A stretch of DNA of 64,000 nucleotides, from contig NZ_CP034448.1 in the NCBI RefSeq assembly GCF_003952465.1, positions 3,821,001 through 3,885,000 on the forward strand, read 5' to 3'. The position numbers and the translations under genes were made by a program. Shown piece by piece: positions 54,701-62,216 of this stretch. A model generated the notes under the pieces. It was not told where the DNA came from. It saw only the letters and a program-made list of their open reading frames with translations, and made no database searches. Source of the stretch: Mesorhizobium sp. M1B.F.Ca.ET.045.04.1.1. GTDB taxonomy: Bacteria; Pseudomonadota; Alphaproteobacteria; Rhizobiales; Rhizobiaceae. Numbering within the stretch: position 1 is the stretch's first letter; each line of letters opens with the position of its first letter.

Positions 54701-57700
54701 GCGCCGAGAGCCCGGTCAAGATCGCGGTCCAGTCCTTGTCGGCAAAGATGGAGGGCGAAAGCACCCAAGCCCGACTGGATGTTTCCGCGATCCTGCCTTC
54801 CGTTGCCGCCAGCCAGGTGAATGTGGACGGCCTTGCGTTGGCGCTGCATTCGGATGCGTTCGATCTCAAGGGGCGGGCAGGTCCGGTTTCCGGCACGGTG
54901 TCGGTGAACAGGGTCGGTCTCGACAATCCGATGATCGCGCCGCTGGTTGCCGGCAAGGTCACGGCCGAGGTCAACGGCCGTTTGACGACCGATGCCGTTG
55001 CCGTCGACAGCGGCGCGCTCAAGAGCGATGCGCTCAACAGCCAGATCGCCGGCCTGATATCGCTGCGCGACGGCGCCATCGACCTCAATATGAAAGCCAA
55101 TGTTGCTTCTTCCGCCTTGCCGGCGGCGGTGCGCGGCATGCTGGGCGAGAGCGCGCAGTTGAGCGCCGCGCTGAAGCGTGATGCCAATGGCAACGTCCAT
55201 GTCGACGGCTTGAAGCTCAACTCGGGCGCGCTGAGCGCCGACGGGCAGGCGAGCCTTGCCGACAGCAAGCTTGCCGCCGACATAAAGGGTGCCTTGAGCG
55301 ACGTTTCGCTGCTGTCGAAAGACGCCAGGGGCGCCATCGCTTTTGCCCTGAACGCGCAAGGTCCGATCATGGGGCCCGATCTGTCGCTGACGGTCAACAG
55401 CGACCGGCTTTCGGTGGCGGCGCGCGAAATCACGGGACTTGAACTCATCGCGACCGGCAAGGCGGATGCCGCCAATCCGGCCGCCAATGTGCAATTGACC
55501 GGCAATGTCGCCGGGCAGCCGCTGCAGGGCAGCGCCGTGCTTGCCACCACCAACGGCAAGAGCGCGATCAACGGGCTTTTGCTGTCGTTGGGGTCGAACA
55601 AGATTTCCGGCGATCTTGCTCTCGACGAGGCCTTCGTGCCGGAGGGAACCGTGTCGCTCGACCTGCCCGACATCGGACCGCTGGCGGCGCTTGCGCTGGA
55701 AAAGGCGGAGGGCGATGTGCGCGGCACTATCGCTTTCTCGAAAGCGGCCGACGGGCCAAACGTCGTCGTCAAGGCAAGCACGGCGGCGATCAGGCGCGGA
55801 GATCTATCGGCCAAAAACGTCGCCATCGATGCACAGATCGCCAACTACCTTGCGGCCCCTGTCATCTCCGGCAAGGTGCGCGCCGGCAGCGTGATCTCGG
55901 GCGGCACCACCGTCACCGGCATCGATGTCGACCTGAAGCGTGACGGCGACTGGACCGGCTTTTCCGGCGGCGCCACCGTCAAGAACATTCCGGCCAGGGC
56001 GGCCGGCCGGGTGAAAGTGGCGAACGGCACGACGACCGTCGAGCTGGCTTCGGGCCAGGCGACGGTCCAGGGGATCAAGGCTGCGATCGCGCAGGCCTCG
56101 ACCGTGACCATCGCCAACGGCGCGACCACGCTCGACCGGCTGGTGCTCAATCTCGGCGGCGGCACCGCCACGGTGACGGGCAAGGTCGCACAGGCGCTCG
56201 ACATCAACGCCAACCTGGCCAGGGTGCCGGTCTCGCTCGCCAACAGTTTTTCGCCGGGTCTCGACGCGGCCGGCTCGATCTCGGGCACCGTCAAGGTGTC
56301 CGGCGCGCCGGCCACTCCGGCGGTCACCTTTAAGGTCGATGCTTCCGCCGTGCAGACCTCGCAGACGCGCGGCGCCGGGCTCGGCGGCATGAACGTGTCG
56401 TCGTCGGGCACATTTGCCGGCAACAAGCTCGCTTTCGACGCCAATATCAGCGACGGCGCCGGGCTTGGCCTGAAGGGCGGCGGCACGGTGACGACAGGAG
56501 GTGGGCCGATATTGGCGCTCGACTTCAACGGCAAGGTGCCTTTTTCCTTCCTTGCCGCCAAGCTAGCTGCTCAAGGCCTGGCGCTTAACGGCACCGCCAA
56601 TGTCGACGTGCAGGTGCGCGGTCCCGCATCGTCGCCGGTGATCAGCGGCAAAGTCACGACATCCGGCGCACGCCTTATCGACGCGCGTTCCGGGCTTGCG
56701 GTCAACGACATCGCGGCCGACGTGTCTATCGGCAGCGGCGTTGCCAGGATCAACCGCTTGACCGGCACATTGTCGACGCGCGGCAGCCTTTCGGCCAGCG
56801 GCACGGTCGGCATCACCCCGGCGCAAGGCTTTCCGGCCGACCTGTCGATCAAACTCACCGACGGCCGCTACACGGATGGCAGGGTGGTGACCGCCAATCT
56901 CGGCGGCGATCTGACCATCAAAGGACCGCTCGTCTCGGCGCCGGTTATCGCGGGCACCATCAATCTGGCGAAGACGGTCATCACTGTGCCGGAAAAGCTG
57001 CCGGGCTCGCTCTCGGCGCTCGACGTCAAGCACAAGAATGCGCCGCGTGCGGTGCGGGCGCAGGACAGGGCGCTGAACCCGCCGACATCCAGCGGCAACA
57101 GCAACGGCGGCGGCGGTCTTGTCCTCGACGTGACGGTCAACGCGCCGAACCAGATCTTCATCCAGGGCAGGGGCCTTGATGCCGAACTGGGCGGCTCGCT
57201 CAAGCTGACCGGACCGGCGTCGTCGCCGCAGGCGGTCGGCACCTTCACCCTGCAACGCGGCCGGCTGACGATCCTTGCCAAGCGGCTGACCTTTACCGAG
57301 GGCACGGTCGGGTTCCAGGGTTCGCTGGTGCCTTACCTCAACATGACGGCGACCACGACGACCAGCAGCGCCACCGTCACGATTGTCGTTTCCGGCGAGG
57401 CGACCAATCCGAAGTTCACCTTCTCTTCCGTGCCGGCGTTGCCCGAGGACGAGGTGCTGGCGCAGCTGATCTTCGGCCGCTCGATGTCGAATCTGTCGCC
57501 GTTGCAAATCGCCCAGCTCGCCGATGCGGCCGCGCAATTGGCGGGGGTCGGCGGCTCGACCTCGCTGCTCGACAATCTGCGCAGCGCCATCGGCGTCGAC
57601 GACCTCGACGTGACGACCGACGAAAAGGGCGGCACCGCCGTTTCGGCCGGCAAGTACCTCAACGACCGCACCTATGTGACGATCCAGAAGGGCGACAAGC

Positions 57701-57816
57701 CGGGCTCCGGCAAGGCGACGATCGACCTCAACGTCGGGCGCGGCGTGAAGCTGCGCGGCGAGGCCAACGATGCCGGCGAAGCCAAGGGCGGCGTCTTTTA
57801 CGAGCGCGAATATTGA
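51763..57816 (+). CDS. tamB: Translocation and assembly module protein TamB
   Basis: The 2017-residue protein has an N-terminal membrane anchor (YALLLLLVVAIGALVVLTG, residues 12-30). A very long series of beta-strand repeats follows, and then the C-terminal TamB/DUF490 domain with LPEDEVLAQLIFGRSMSNLSP near residue 1890 and TIDLNVGRGVKLRGE at the end. Within the repeats, a module of roughly 500 residues appears at least twice (for instance GTASAQGSDIQANVKGTLGDV against GQASLADSKLAADIKGALSDV). Its partner TamA is 2 bp upstream. It spans the periplasm to carry phospholipid and aid outer-membrane assembly. Confidence 0.93.
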   Translation: MRIFWRILRICLYALLLLLVVAIGALVVLTGTEGGRQNLAGLISKMASTEDRKITVSGIEGIWSGALRLDHVVLEDRAGPWLVARKVALDWSPTALLSRNFNADRIAAERIELARLPQASQQPSQGGSTSLPVSIDVRKIELPEIALGQQLAGSGIAELAAKGSLKADPSPLAIETVLNVARHDGREGNVDAKVHFAPADNKLDLDLKASEPAGGIIANLLKLPDAPPVDIVVTGTGPLANWSGIGTFVVDRQIVTQLIGRHQLSDKGHYIEAKGDGEFERFLPEKFKSLFAGKTNFDVAGTATTAGGVDIERATIESDAVHGTATGNVDPKGASDLAVELSAKEKPVTIDVGTSAVPILVAIEKATARAFGDGKAPMVDIGTSLASVAVGGTQLNTVTGEIHSDGFDVENRSGPVSVKLAATGLKTDVATLAPLVTGKLAADLSGTISRDNVAIDKGTLRSDALNAALTAGVSLADLSMTLKMNADAVSKALPPQISSLLGERVKFSATATRDPEGAFAANELELTSGSLSASGTASAQGSDIQANVKGTLGDVSALSSLAGTPLAGGINFALSASGPRWAPDFSVSADSASLTAAGRTVKDIKLSAKGKADVANPSADVSLTGSAEEQPLDIRASLVTAAGKRSIRGLSLALGDNKVSGDLALDDQLLPLGTLTLAVPDIAPLAALGGQSATGDINGIIAFAKDGAVPTVTINAASTSIARGELAAKTITVNALIANYLKGPAISGTIKADSVTSGATVVSGIGIDLKRDGDWTNFAGGATVSGIPAKATGRVKIADGRTSVEIASGEATVRGIKAAIAEPSSLAIANGVTSIEKLALNLGGGSATISGSAGQTLDLTANLASLPAALANDFVPGLDAAGTLNGTAHVTGASTNPEVQFSAQLAGAETSQTRQAGLGPLDLDATGSYSLAGGVALDHATLSGDKISGNAAGTLNPNGASDFSLDLTSSGPSLPLTIGSAESPVKIAVQSLSAKMEGESTQARLDVSAILPSVAASQVNVDGLALALHSDAFDLKGRAGPVSGTVSVNRVGLDNPMIAPLVAGKVTAEVNGRLTTDAVAVDSGALKSDALNSQIAGLISLRDGAIDLNMKANVASSALPAAVRGMLGESAQLSAALKRDANGNVHVDGLKLNSGALSADGQASLADSKLAADIKGALSDVSLLSKDARGAIAFALNAQGPIMGPDLSLTVNSDRLSVAAREITGLELIATGKADAANPAANVQLTGNVAGQPLQGSAVLATTNGKSAINGLLLSLGSNKISGDLALDEAFVPEGTVSLDLPDIGPLAALALEKAEGDVRGTIAFSKAADGPNVVVKASTAAIRRGDLSAKNVAIDAQIANYLAAPVISGKVRAGSVISGGTTVTGIDVDLKRDGDWTGFSGGATVKNIPARAAGRVKVANGTTTVELASGQATVQGIKAAIAQASTVTIANGATTLDRLVLNLGGGTATVTGKVAQALDINANLARVPVSLANSFSPGLDAAGSISGTVKVSGAPATPAVTFKVDASAVQTSQTRGAGLGGMNVSSSGTFAGNKLAFDANISDGAGLGLKGGGTVTTGGGPILALDFNGKVPFSFLAAKLAAQGLALNGTANVDVQVRGPASSPVISGKVTTSGARLIDARSGLAVNDIAADVSIGSGVARINRLTGTLSTRGSLSASGTVGITPAQGFPADLSIKLTDGRYTDGRVVTANLGGDLTIKGPLVSAPVIAGTINLAKTVITVPEKLPGSLSALDVKHKNAPRAVRAQDRALNPPTSSGNSNGGGGLVLDVTVNAPNQIFIQGRGLDAELGGSLKLTGPASSPQAVGTFTLQRGRLTILAKRLTFTEGTVGFQGSLVPYLNMTATTTTSSATVTIVVSGEATNPKFTFSSVPALPEDEVLAQLIFGRSMSNLSPLQIAQLADAAAQLAGVGGSTSLLDNLRSAIGVDDLDVTTDEKGGTAVSAGKYLNDRTYVTIQKGDKPGSGKATIDLNVGRGVKLRGEANDAGEAKGGVFYEREY

Positions 57817-58092
57817 CGACATGACGCTCGCCTGCGGCCGGCCCAAGAGGGCTTCCGCCGAGCGCATGAGGCGCTTATCCGCCTAAAATGTCTTGATTTA
57901 ATCGCCCCGTCGATTTTTCGAGAAATGTGCGTGCACTAACAAATTTGCGTCAAGACTGTCGCTATCACGCCAACCGGTCTCATTCCAAAGTTGCACATTT
58001 CCCCAACATGTTCCCACTCCACACCGTCTTTTGACATCACGGTCTGGATGCGGAATGTTAAAAGGCAGAAAGCCAACAATGGGAGATAAGTC

Positions 58093-59745
58093 ATGGCAAT
58101 CTATAAGAGTAATGGCGATCGCGTTCCGGATCACATCCTGGCCCTGGCCGAAGAAGCCAAGGCAGGAAACGTCGATCGCCGCGAATTTTTGGCTTTGGCC
58201 AGCGTTTTCGGCGCGTCGACGGCGATGGCCTATGGGCTGATCGGTCTCGCCGATCCGACGCCGGCGCGGGCGGAAGATGTCCAGGGCAAGAAGGGCGGCA
58301 CGCTGAAGGTCGCGCAGTGGATCAAGGATCCGAAGGACCCGCGCAAGGCCGACTGGTCGGAAATCGCCAATGCCGAGCGCCAGGCGCTCGAGCCGCTGGT
58401 CAAGTACACCACCGAATACACCTTCCGCCCCTATCTGCTGGAAAGCTGGGATGTGAACGACGACGCCACCGAATACACGCTGCATGTGCGCAAGGGCGTG
58501 ACCTGGTCGAACGGCGATGCTTTCACCGCTGATGACGTCATCTTCAACCTGAAGCGCTGGGGCGACAAGAAGGCCGAGGGCAATTCGATGCCCGGCCGCC
58601 TCGGCACCCTGGTCAAGGACGACAAGCTCGACGAGAGCGCCGTGACCAAGGTCGACGACATGACTATCAAGCTGAAACTCGGCAAGCCAGACATCGCGCT
58701 GATCCCGAACATGTGCGACTATCCGGGCCTGATCGTCCACAAGAGCTTCGACGAGAAGGGCGGAGACTTCAAAGCCTGCCCGATCGGCACCGGTCCGTTC
58801 GAGCTCGTCTCCTACGATGTCGGCCAGAAAGTGGTCTACAAGCGCCGCGCCGACAACAAGTGGTGGGATGGCGAAGTCTTCCTCGACGGCATCGAATTCA
58901 TCGACTACGGAACCGATCCGGGTGCCACGGTCAGCGCCTTCGAGGCGGGTGAAGTGCACACCAATTTCGAGACCTCGGCCGACTATGTGTCGATTCTCGA
59001 CGGCATGGACTTGGTGAAGTCGGAAGTGGTGACGGCCTCGACGATCGTGTGCCGCACCAACGTCAACAACAAGCCCTACGACAACCAGAAGGTCCGCAAC
59101 GCGCTGCAGCTTGCGGTCGACAACAACGTCGTTCTCCAGCTCGGCTACGGTAATGCTGGCACGGTCGCCGAAAATCACCACGTCTGCCAGATCCACCCGG
59201 AATACTACGAACTGGCGAAGGTCGCTCGCGACCCGGCCAAGGCAAAGGCGCTGCTGGCGGAAGCTGGCCAGGCCGACTTCGAGCATGAGCTGATCACGGT
59301 CGACGAGGACTGGCACAAGAACACCGGCGACGCGATTGCCGCGCAGATGCGCGACGCCGGCATCAAGGTGAAGCGCACGGTGCTGCCGGGCTCGACCTTC
59401 TGGAACGACTGGACCAAGTATCCGCTGTCGATGACCAACTGGAACATGCGGCCGCTGGGTGTACAGGTGCTGGCGATCGGCTATCGCACCGGCGAAGCCT
59501 GGAACGAGACGGCTTGGTCGAATCCCGATTGGGACGCCAAGCTCAATGCCGCGCTCGCCGTCGCCGACGCCGCCAAGCGCAAGGACATGATGAAGGACAT
59601 CGAGCAGATCCTGCAGGATTCCGGTATCATCATCCAGCCTTACTGGCGCAAGCTCTACAGCCACTCGGTCAAGGCGGTGCAGAACTACAAGATGCATCCG
59701 ACCTTCGAACGCGATTACGGCAAGGTCTGGCTCGACCAGGCGTGA
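58093..59745 (+). CDS. Peptide-type ABC transporter substrate-binding protein (SBP_bac_5), Tat signal
   Basis: The 550-residue periplasmic protein has an N-terminal extension with a Tat motif (DRREFLALAS, residues 28-37), followed by a hydrophobic stretch and PARAED. The SBP_bac_5 core includes LESWDVNDDATEYTLHVRKGVTWSNGDAFTADDVIFNLKRW (shown here only to locate it) near residues 115-155. The next region, VGQKVVYKRRADNKWWDGEV, is also typical. It should bind an oligopeptide or similar compound for the two downstream permeases. The Tat signal is not unusual in this family but implies folding before export. Confidence 0.9.
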   Translation: MAIYKSNGDRVPDHILALAEEAKAGNVDRREFLALASVFGASTAMAYGLIGLADPTPARAEDVQGKKGGTLKVAQWIKDPKDPRKADWSEIANAERQALEPLVKYTTEYTFRPYLLESWDVNDDATEYTLHVRKGVTWSNGDAFTADDVIFNLKRWGDKKAEGNSMPGRLGTLVKDDKLDESAVTKVDDMTIKLKLGKPDIALIPNMCDYPGLIVHKSFDEKGGDFKACPIGTGPFELVSYDVGQKVVYKRRADNKWWDGEVFLDGIEFIDYGTDPGATVSAFEAGEVHTNFETSADYVSILDGMDLVKSEVVTASTIVCRTNVNNKPYDNQKVRNALQLAVDNNVVLQLGYGNAGTVAENHHVCQIHPEYYELAKVARDPAKAKALLAEAGQADFEHELITVDEDWHKNTGDAIAAQMRDAGIKVKRTVLPGSTFWNDWTKYPLSMTNWNMRPLGVQVLAIGYRTGEAWNETAWSNPDWDAKLNAALAVADAAKRKDMMKDIEQILQDSGIIIQPYWRKLYSHSVKAVQNYKMHPTFERDYGKVWLDQA

Positions 59746-59757
59746 TCGGAGCCGATC

Positions 59758-59781
59758 GGGAAGGGGCCCTTGCCCCTTCCC
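59758..59781 (+). terminator. Hairpin after the peptide-binding protein gene
   Basis: A 10-bp stem GGGAAGGGGC pairs with GCCCCTTCCC around a CCTT loop, followed by CTCTCT. It begins about 12 bp past the stop codon and probably reduces readthrough into the permease genes. Confidence 0.7.
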
Positions 59782-59967
59782 CTCTCTACCCACACAATGC
59801 TGGAACCGGAAGCCGCCGCTCCAAGAGCGTGCGGGTCTTTCGCCAACGACATGTAACAAAACAGGGTTGATCGCATCCGAGGGTCCGTTGACAATCAGCT
59901 TGGCCGCTAACGGCCGGGTTGGTTTCCAGACAGGCTCCAACCCCCAACCAGACCGGCAGGGGCCGCC

Positions 59968-61002
59968 ATGCTATCTTTCATCCTCAGACGCCTTGGCACG
60001 ATGGCATTGACGATGCTGTGCCTGACATTGGTCGTTTTCTTCCTGATCAATCTCAATCCGAACCTGAAGAAGCTGGCAATCAGCCAGACCGAAATGCATA
60101 CGTCGGCCGAGCAGCTGGAGGATTGGCTGGTCAACCATGGCTACCGGCAGAACTTCTTCGTTCGCTACGGGCAGTGGCTGGGCCTGCTGCCCAAGCAGCC
60201 GGCGACCGATCCGGCGACGGGCAAGCCGGCGCAGCGCTTCTCTTTCTGCAACGACCCGGTCGAGCCGAAATTCTCAGGTGTCCTGCAGGGTGATTTCGGC
60301 TGTTCGACTAAGTTCAAGACGACGGTCGCGGCCAAGCTGTTTCCGGCGCTCGGCGCTACCGGGCTGCTGATGTTCTGGGTGCTGGCGGTGATGGTGCCGA
60401 TCTCGCTGCTTGTCGGGATACTCGCCGGCATGCGCGAGGGCTCGCGCACCGACCGCACGCTCTCGGTCGCCTCTATCGCCTCGACGGCGACGCCCGAATA
60501 TGTGTCGGGCGTCATCTTCACCGTCATCTTCGCCTCGTGGCTCGGCTGGCTGAACGGCTCGGCGGCCTCGGCAAGCCAGGGCCTTACCTTCTACAATTTC
60601 ACGCTTCCGGTGATGACGCTGGCGATTTACGGCACCGGCTACATTGCGCGCATGACGCGCGCCTCGATGGTCGAGGTGATGACGCAGCAATATATCCGCA
60701 CCGCCCGGCTGAAGGGCCTCTCCTTCGGTAGCGTTGTGGTCAAGCATGCGCTTCGCAACGCGCTGATCGCGCCGTTCACCGTCATCATGCTGCAGTTCCC
60801 GTGGCTGCTTACCGGCGTCGTCATCGTCGAGGTGATGTTCCGCTACCAGGGCTTCGGTTATACGCTGGTCGAGGCCGCGGGCAACAACGACATCGACCTT
60901 CTGCTTGGCTGCTCGCTGGTCTCGGTGTTCATCGTGCTGATCACACAGCTCATCTCCGATGTCGGCTACGCGTTTCTCAATCCGCGTATCAGGGTTCAGT
61001 AG
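59968..61002 (+). CDS. Peptide-type ABC transporter permease (DppB/OppB family)
   Basis: The 344-residue permease has the N-terminal signature LSFILRRLGTMALTMLCLTL, the EAA loop TARLKGLSFGSVVVKHALRNALIAP near residue 250 and LLTGVVIVEVMFRYQGFGYT near 278. An enlarged periplasmic segment (residues 45-115) with a GLLPKQPATDPATG stretch separates helices 1 and 2, longer than in DppB. The next permease gene starts 12 bp downstream. Confidence 0.93.
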   Translation: MLSFILRRLGTMALTMLCLTLVVFFLINLNPNLKKLAISQTEMHTSAEQLEDWLVNHGYRQNFFVRYGQWLGLLPKQPATDPATGKPAQRFSFCNDPVEPKFSGVLQGDFGCSTKFKTTVAAKLFPALGATGLLMFWVLAVMVPISLLVGILAGMREGSRTDRTLSVASIASTATPEYVSGVIFTVIFASWLGWLNGSAASASQGLTFYNFTLPVMTLAIYGTGYIARMTRASMVEVMTQQYIRTARLKGLSFGSVVVKHALRNALIAPFTVIMLQFPWLLTGVVIVEVMFRYQGFGYTLVEAAGNNDIDLLLGCSLVSVFIVLITQLISDVGYAFLNPRIRVQ

Positions 61003-61014
61003 GGGGCAAGGCGG

Positions 61015-62172
61015 ATGCAGATCGAATATATCAACGCCTTCGACGTTGTGGTTGGCGTAGTCTGGCGCTTCTGGCCGGTATGGGTCGCACTCATCCTGGT
61101 GATGGGCGTGAGCTTCGCCTACAAGAAGCGGCTCGGCCTCTACGGACAGCTTTTCGACAGCGGCGTCGGCATTGCCGGTGTCGGCATCTGCCTGTTCTGG
61201 CTGTTCACGGCAATCTTCGCTTCGACAATCTCGCCTTTCGATCCGCTGGCGCAGGTTTCGATCATGAAGGACTCACTGCCCGGCGCGATCGAACCGACCT
61301 CGAAGCTCATCTATTACTTCGGCGGCGACAAGCTTGCGCGCGACGTGTTCTCGCGCATGGTCTATGGCAGCCAGATCGTACTGATCATCGCGCCGGCCGC
61401 GACCGGCTTTGCCCTGATGGTCGGCATCACGCTTGGCCTGCCGGCAGGCTACTACGGCGGCAAGATTGACACTTTGCTTTCGTTCCTCGCCAATCTGGTG
61501 CTGGCCTTCCCCGTGATCCTGTTGTTCTACCTCCTGGTGACGCCAGGCATCATGGATACGCCGATCCCTTATGCGATGGCCGGGCTGTTCTTCCTGTTCC
61601 CGATCATCTTCTTCAGCGTGCTGTTCTGGACCCGCTTCAAGAACCGGCCGGACCGCCTCTACATCCTGCTCGGCGTGACGCTCGTCGTCGGCGGCTGGAT
61701 CTATATCGGCCTAGTGTTCGATAGGGACCCGCTGCACATCGTGCACATCGATCCCAACCAGCTCAACATCTTCGTGGCTGTGGTGTTCGCTTCCAGCCCG
61801 GGCGTGTTCCGCATCGTGCGCGGGCTGACCATGGACATCAAGACGCGCGACTATGTGGCGGCGGCGCAGACGCGCGGTGAATCGCCCTGGTACATCATGC
61901 TGTGGGAAATCCTGCCCAATGCGCGCGGACCGCTGATCGTCGATGCCTGCCTGCGCATCGGCTACACGACCATCCTGCTCGGCACGCTCGGCTATTTCGG
62001 CCTCGGCCTGGCGCCCGAAAGCCCCGACTGGGGCACCGCGATCAAGGATGCCAGCCGCCTGCTGCGCTCCTTCATCCATCCGGCGCTGCCGCCGACGATC
62101 GCGCTGATGTCGTTCGTGCTGGGACTGAATCTTTTGGCGGATTCGCTGCGCGAACAGTCAATGAAGGATTGA
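61015..62172 (+). CDS. Peptide-type ABC transporter permease (DppC/OppC family, enlarged)
   Basis: The 385-residue permease is longer than the usual 280-310 residues. The family core is present: GGDKLARDVFSRMVYGSQIVL near residue 102, the EAA loop YVAAAQTRGESPWYIMLWEILPNARGP near 282, and LGYFGLGLAPESPDWGTAI. Extra material consists of an added N-terminal membrane helix (residues 15-40) and two added helices with a loop between residues 180 and 250 (FFLFPIIFFSVLFW, ILLGVTLVVGGWIYIGLVF). This enlarged form is distinctive. It probably pairs with the DppB-like permease upstream. Confidence 0.9.
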   Translation: MQIEYINAFDVVVGVVWRFWPVWVALILVMGVSFAYKKRLGLYGQLFDSGVGIAGVGICLFWLFTAIFASTISPFDPLAQVSIMKDSLPGAIEPTSKLIYYFGGDKLARDVFSRMVYGSQIVLIIAPAATGFALMVGITLGLPAGYYGGKIDTLLSFLANLVLAFPVILLFYLLVTPGIMDTPIPYAMAGLFFLFPIIFFSVLFWTRFKNRPDRLYILLGVTLVVGGWIYIGLVFDRDPLHIVHIDPNQLNIFVAVVFASSPGVFRIVRGLTMDIKTRDYVAAAQTRGESPWYIMLWEILPNARGPLIVDACLRIGYTTILLGTLGYFGLGLAPESPDWGTAIKDASRLLRSFIHPALPPTIALMSFVLGLNLLADSLREQSMKD

Positions 62173-62216
62173 TGGCGGGGTCCCAGACCCTACTATAATA
62201 AGGATTGGAGCGACCC

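Noticed and set aside
57898..59940. A 680-codon minus-strand frame opposite the peptide-binding protein gene
   Set aside because: It has no domain, no convincing start site, and the plus-strand gene has clear SBP_bac_5 motifs and a signal sequence.
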